Below the pieces are notes generated by a model. That model worked only from the letters and a program-made list of their open reading frames with translations, made no database searches and was not told where the DNA came from. Shown here in pieces: positions 5,335 through 5,908 of a DNA stretch of 5,908 nucleotides; position 1 is the stretch's first letter; each line of letters starts with the position of its first letter. The position numbers and the translations under genes were made by a program. The DNA comes from an uncultured Pirellulaceae bacterium (lineage in GTDB: Bacteria > Planctomycetota > Planctomycetia > Pirellulales > Pirellulaceae). The DNA lies in NCBI GenBank assembly GCA_934255105.1, contig CAKQNH010000344.1:1-5908 (forward strand), written 5' to 3'.

Positions 5335-5908
5335 ATGGTGCCCTCCCAGCAGCCTGTGTCCAAGCCGCTCTGCTGTGGCTGGATTTTGGCATGTAGCTGG
5401 TGCCTGGCCGCCACCTTTACCTTCAGCGCTGACGCAGACCAGGTCGACAGCAATCGTTTCGAAAGTGCGATACGGCCAGTGCTGGTCCAGCAGTGCATCG
5501 GCTGCCATGGCACCAAGAAGCAAGAAGGGGGCTTGCGGCTCGATTCGGCCGCAGCCATGTTGGCCGGCGGAGACAGCGGCGCAGTTCTGCTACCTGGCTC
5601 GCCTGACGAGAGTCTGATCATGGAAGCCCTGCGGTACGAAAGCTTCGAAATGCCGCCAGACGGTCCCTTGGCAGAGAGCGTGGTAAAGCAGTTCGAGCAG
5701 TGGATCGCCGCAGGTGCGCGGTGGCCCGAGAACACAGCGCTACTGCGTGAAGAGACCGGCCAGATTGCACGTGAGGATCGGCAGTGGTGGGCCTTTCAGC
5801 CGGTCGTCCGCCACCTGCCTCCAGCAGTTGAGAACCGTCGCTGGCCAACCAATGCCATCGATCAATTTGTCTTAGCTAGGCTAGAGTCCCAGCAGATGAC
5901 TCCAGCTC
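5335..5908 (+). CDS. PSCyt1/DUF1549-type secreted cytochrome protein, C-terminus cut off
   Basis: This is the N-terminal part of a planctomycete PSCyt1-PSCyt2(DUF1549)-DUF1553 type protein; full members are usually 700-1100 residues, and 191 are visible. The hydrophobic segment WILACSWCLAATFTFSA (16-32) looks like a signal peptide, so it should act outside the cytoplasmic membrane. The haem c site is QQCIGCHG, with Cys54, Cys57 and His58. The downstream FEMPPDGPL, with Met106, is the likely axial ligand region. The WWAFQPVVRHLPP linker and NAIDQFVLARLE then open the DUF1549 domain. These proteins are abundant in Planctomycetes and are often encoded beside DUF1501 or sulfatase genes; a role in polymer degradation or electron transfer is suggested but unproven. 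ATG 5335 gives a normal-length signal peptide. ATG 5248 and GTG 5203 are in frame and would add 29 or 44 residues. None has a clear ribosome binding site. Four cysteines within the signal region (13, 14, 20, 23) are unusual. Confidence 0.9.
   Translation, partial: MVPSQQPVSKPLCCGWILACSWCLAATFTFSADADQVDSNRFESAIRPVLVQQCIGCHGTKKQEGGLRLDSAAAMLAGGDSGAVLLPGSPDESLIMEALRYESFEMPPDGPLAESVVKQFEQWIAAGARWPENTALLREETGQIAREDRQWWAFQPVVRHLPPAVENRRWPTNAIDQFVLARLESQQMTPA

Overview
The window most resembles accessory or ordinary chromosome from a planctomycete, probably a Pirellulaceae (Rhodopirellula-like) member. The main evidence is the gene running off the right edge: a secreted protein with a CxxCH haem site followed by the start of a DUF1549-type domain, an architecture (PSCyt1/PSCyt2) characteristic of Planctomycetes. 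Moderate GC, wide intergenic spaces and many small inverted repeats fit this. The assignment rests on family recognition, not on a search.

Layout, left to right. Positions 1-695 (minus) hold the N-terminal three quarters of an aldo/keto reductase. Upstream of it, 711-865 is a tandem array of a 16-bp unit that decays into 15-bp variants. Positions 3281-938 (minus) look like one operon: a small TPR protein, a DJ-1/PfpI-family protein starting 2 nt after the TPR stop codon, and, after a 107-nt spacer with a strong nested hairpin, a metallo-beta-lactamase/beta-CASP ribonuclease. Positions 3477-3637 hold six REP-like hairpins, one facing right and five facing left, each with GTAG at its 5' foot. 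Positions 4144-3713 (minus) encode a YjbQ/UPF0047 protein. A region of about 540 bp without a convincing gene follows, with a good sigma70-type promoter near its right end. Positions 4687-4914 (plus) encode a 75-residue protein of unknown function with a strong ribosome binding site and a textbook intrinsic terminator. The PSCyt1-type gene begins at about 5335 (or 5248) and leaves the window at 5908.

No single pathway links these genes. The TPR, DJ-1 and RNase genes are the best candidate for co-expression; proteostasis or damage repair together with RNA turnover is a loose inference. The most distinctive non-coding signal is the REP-like array: the right-facing copy differs from the others at two stem positions, and both changes are compensated on the other arm, so the hairpin itself appears to have been maintained.
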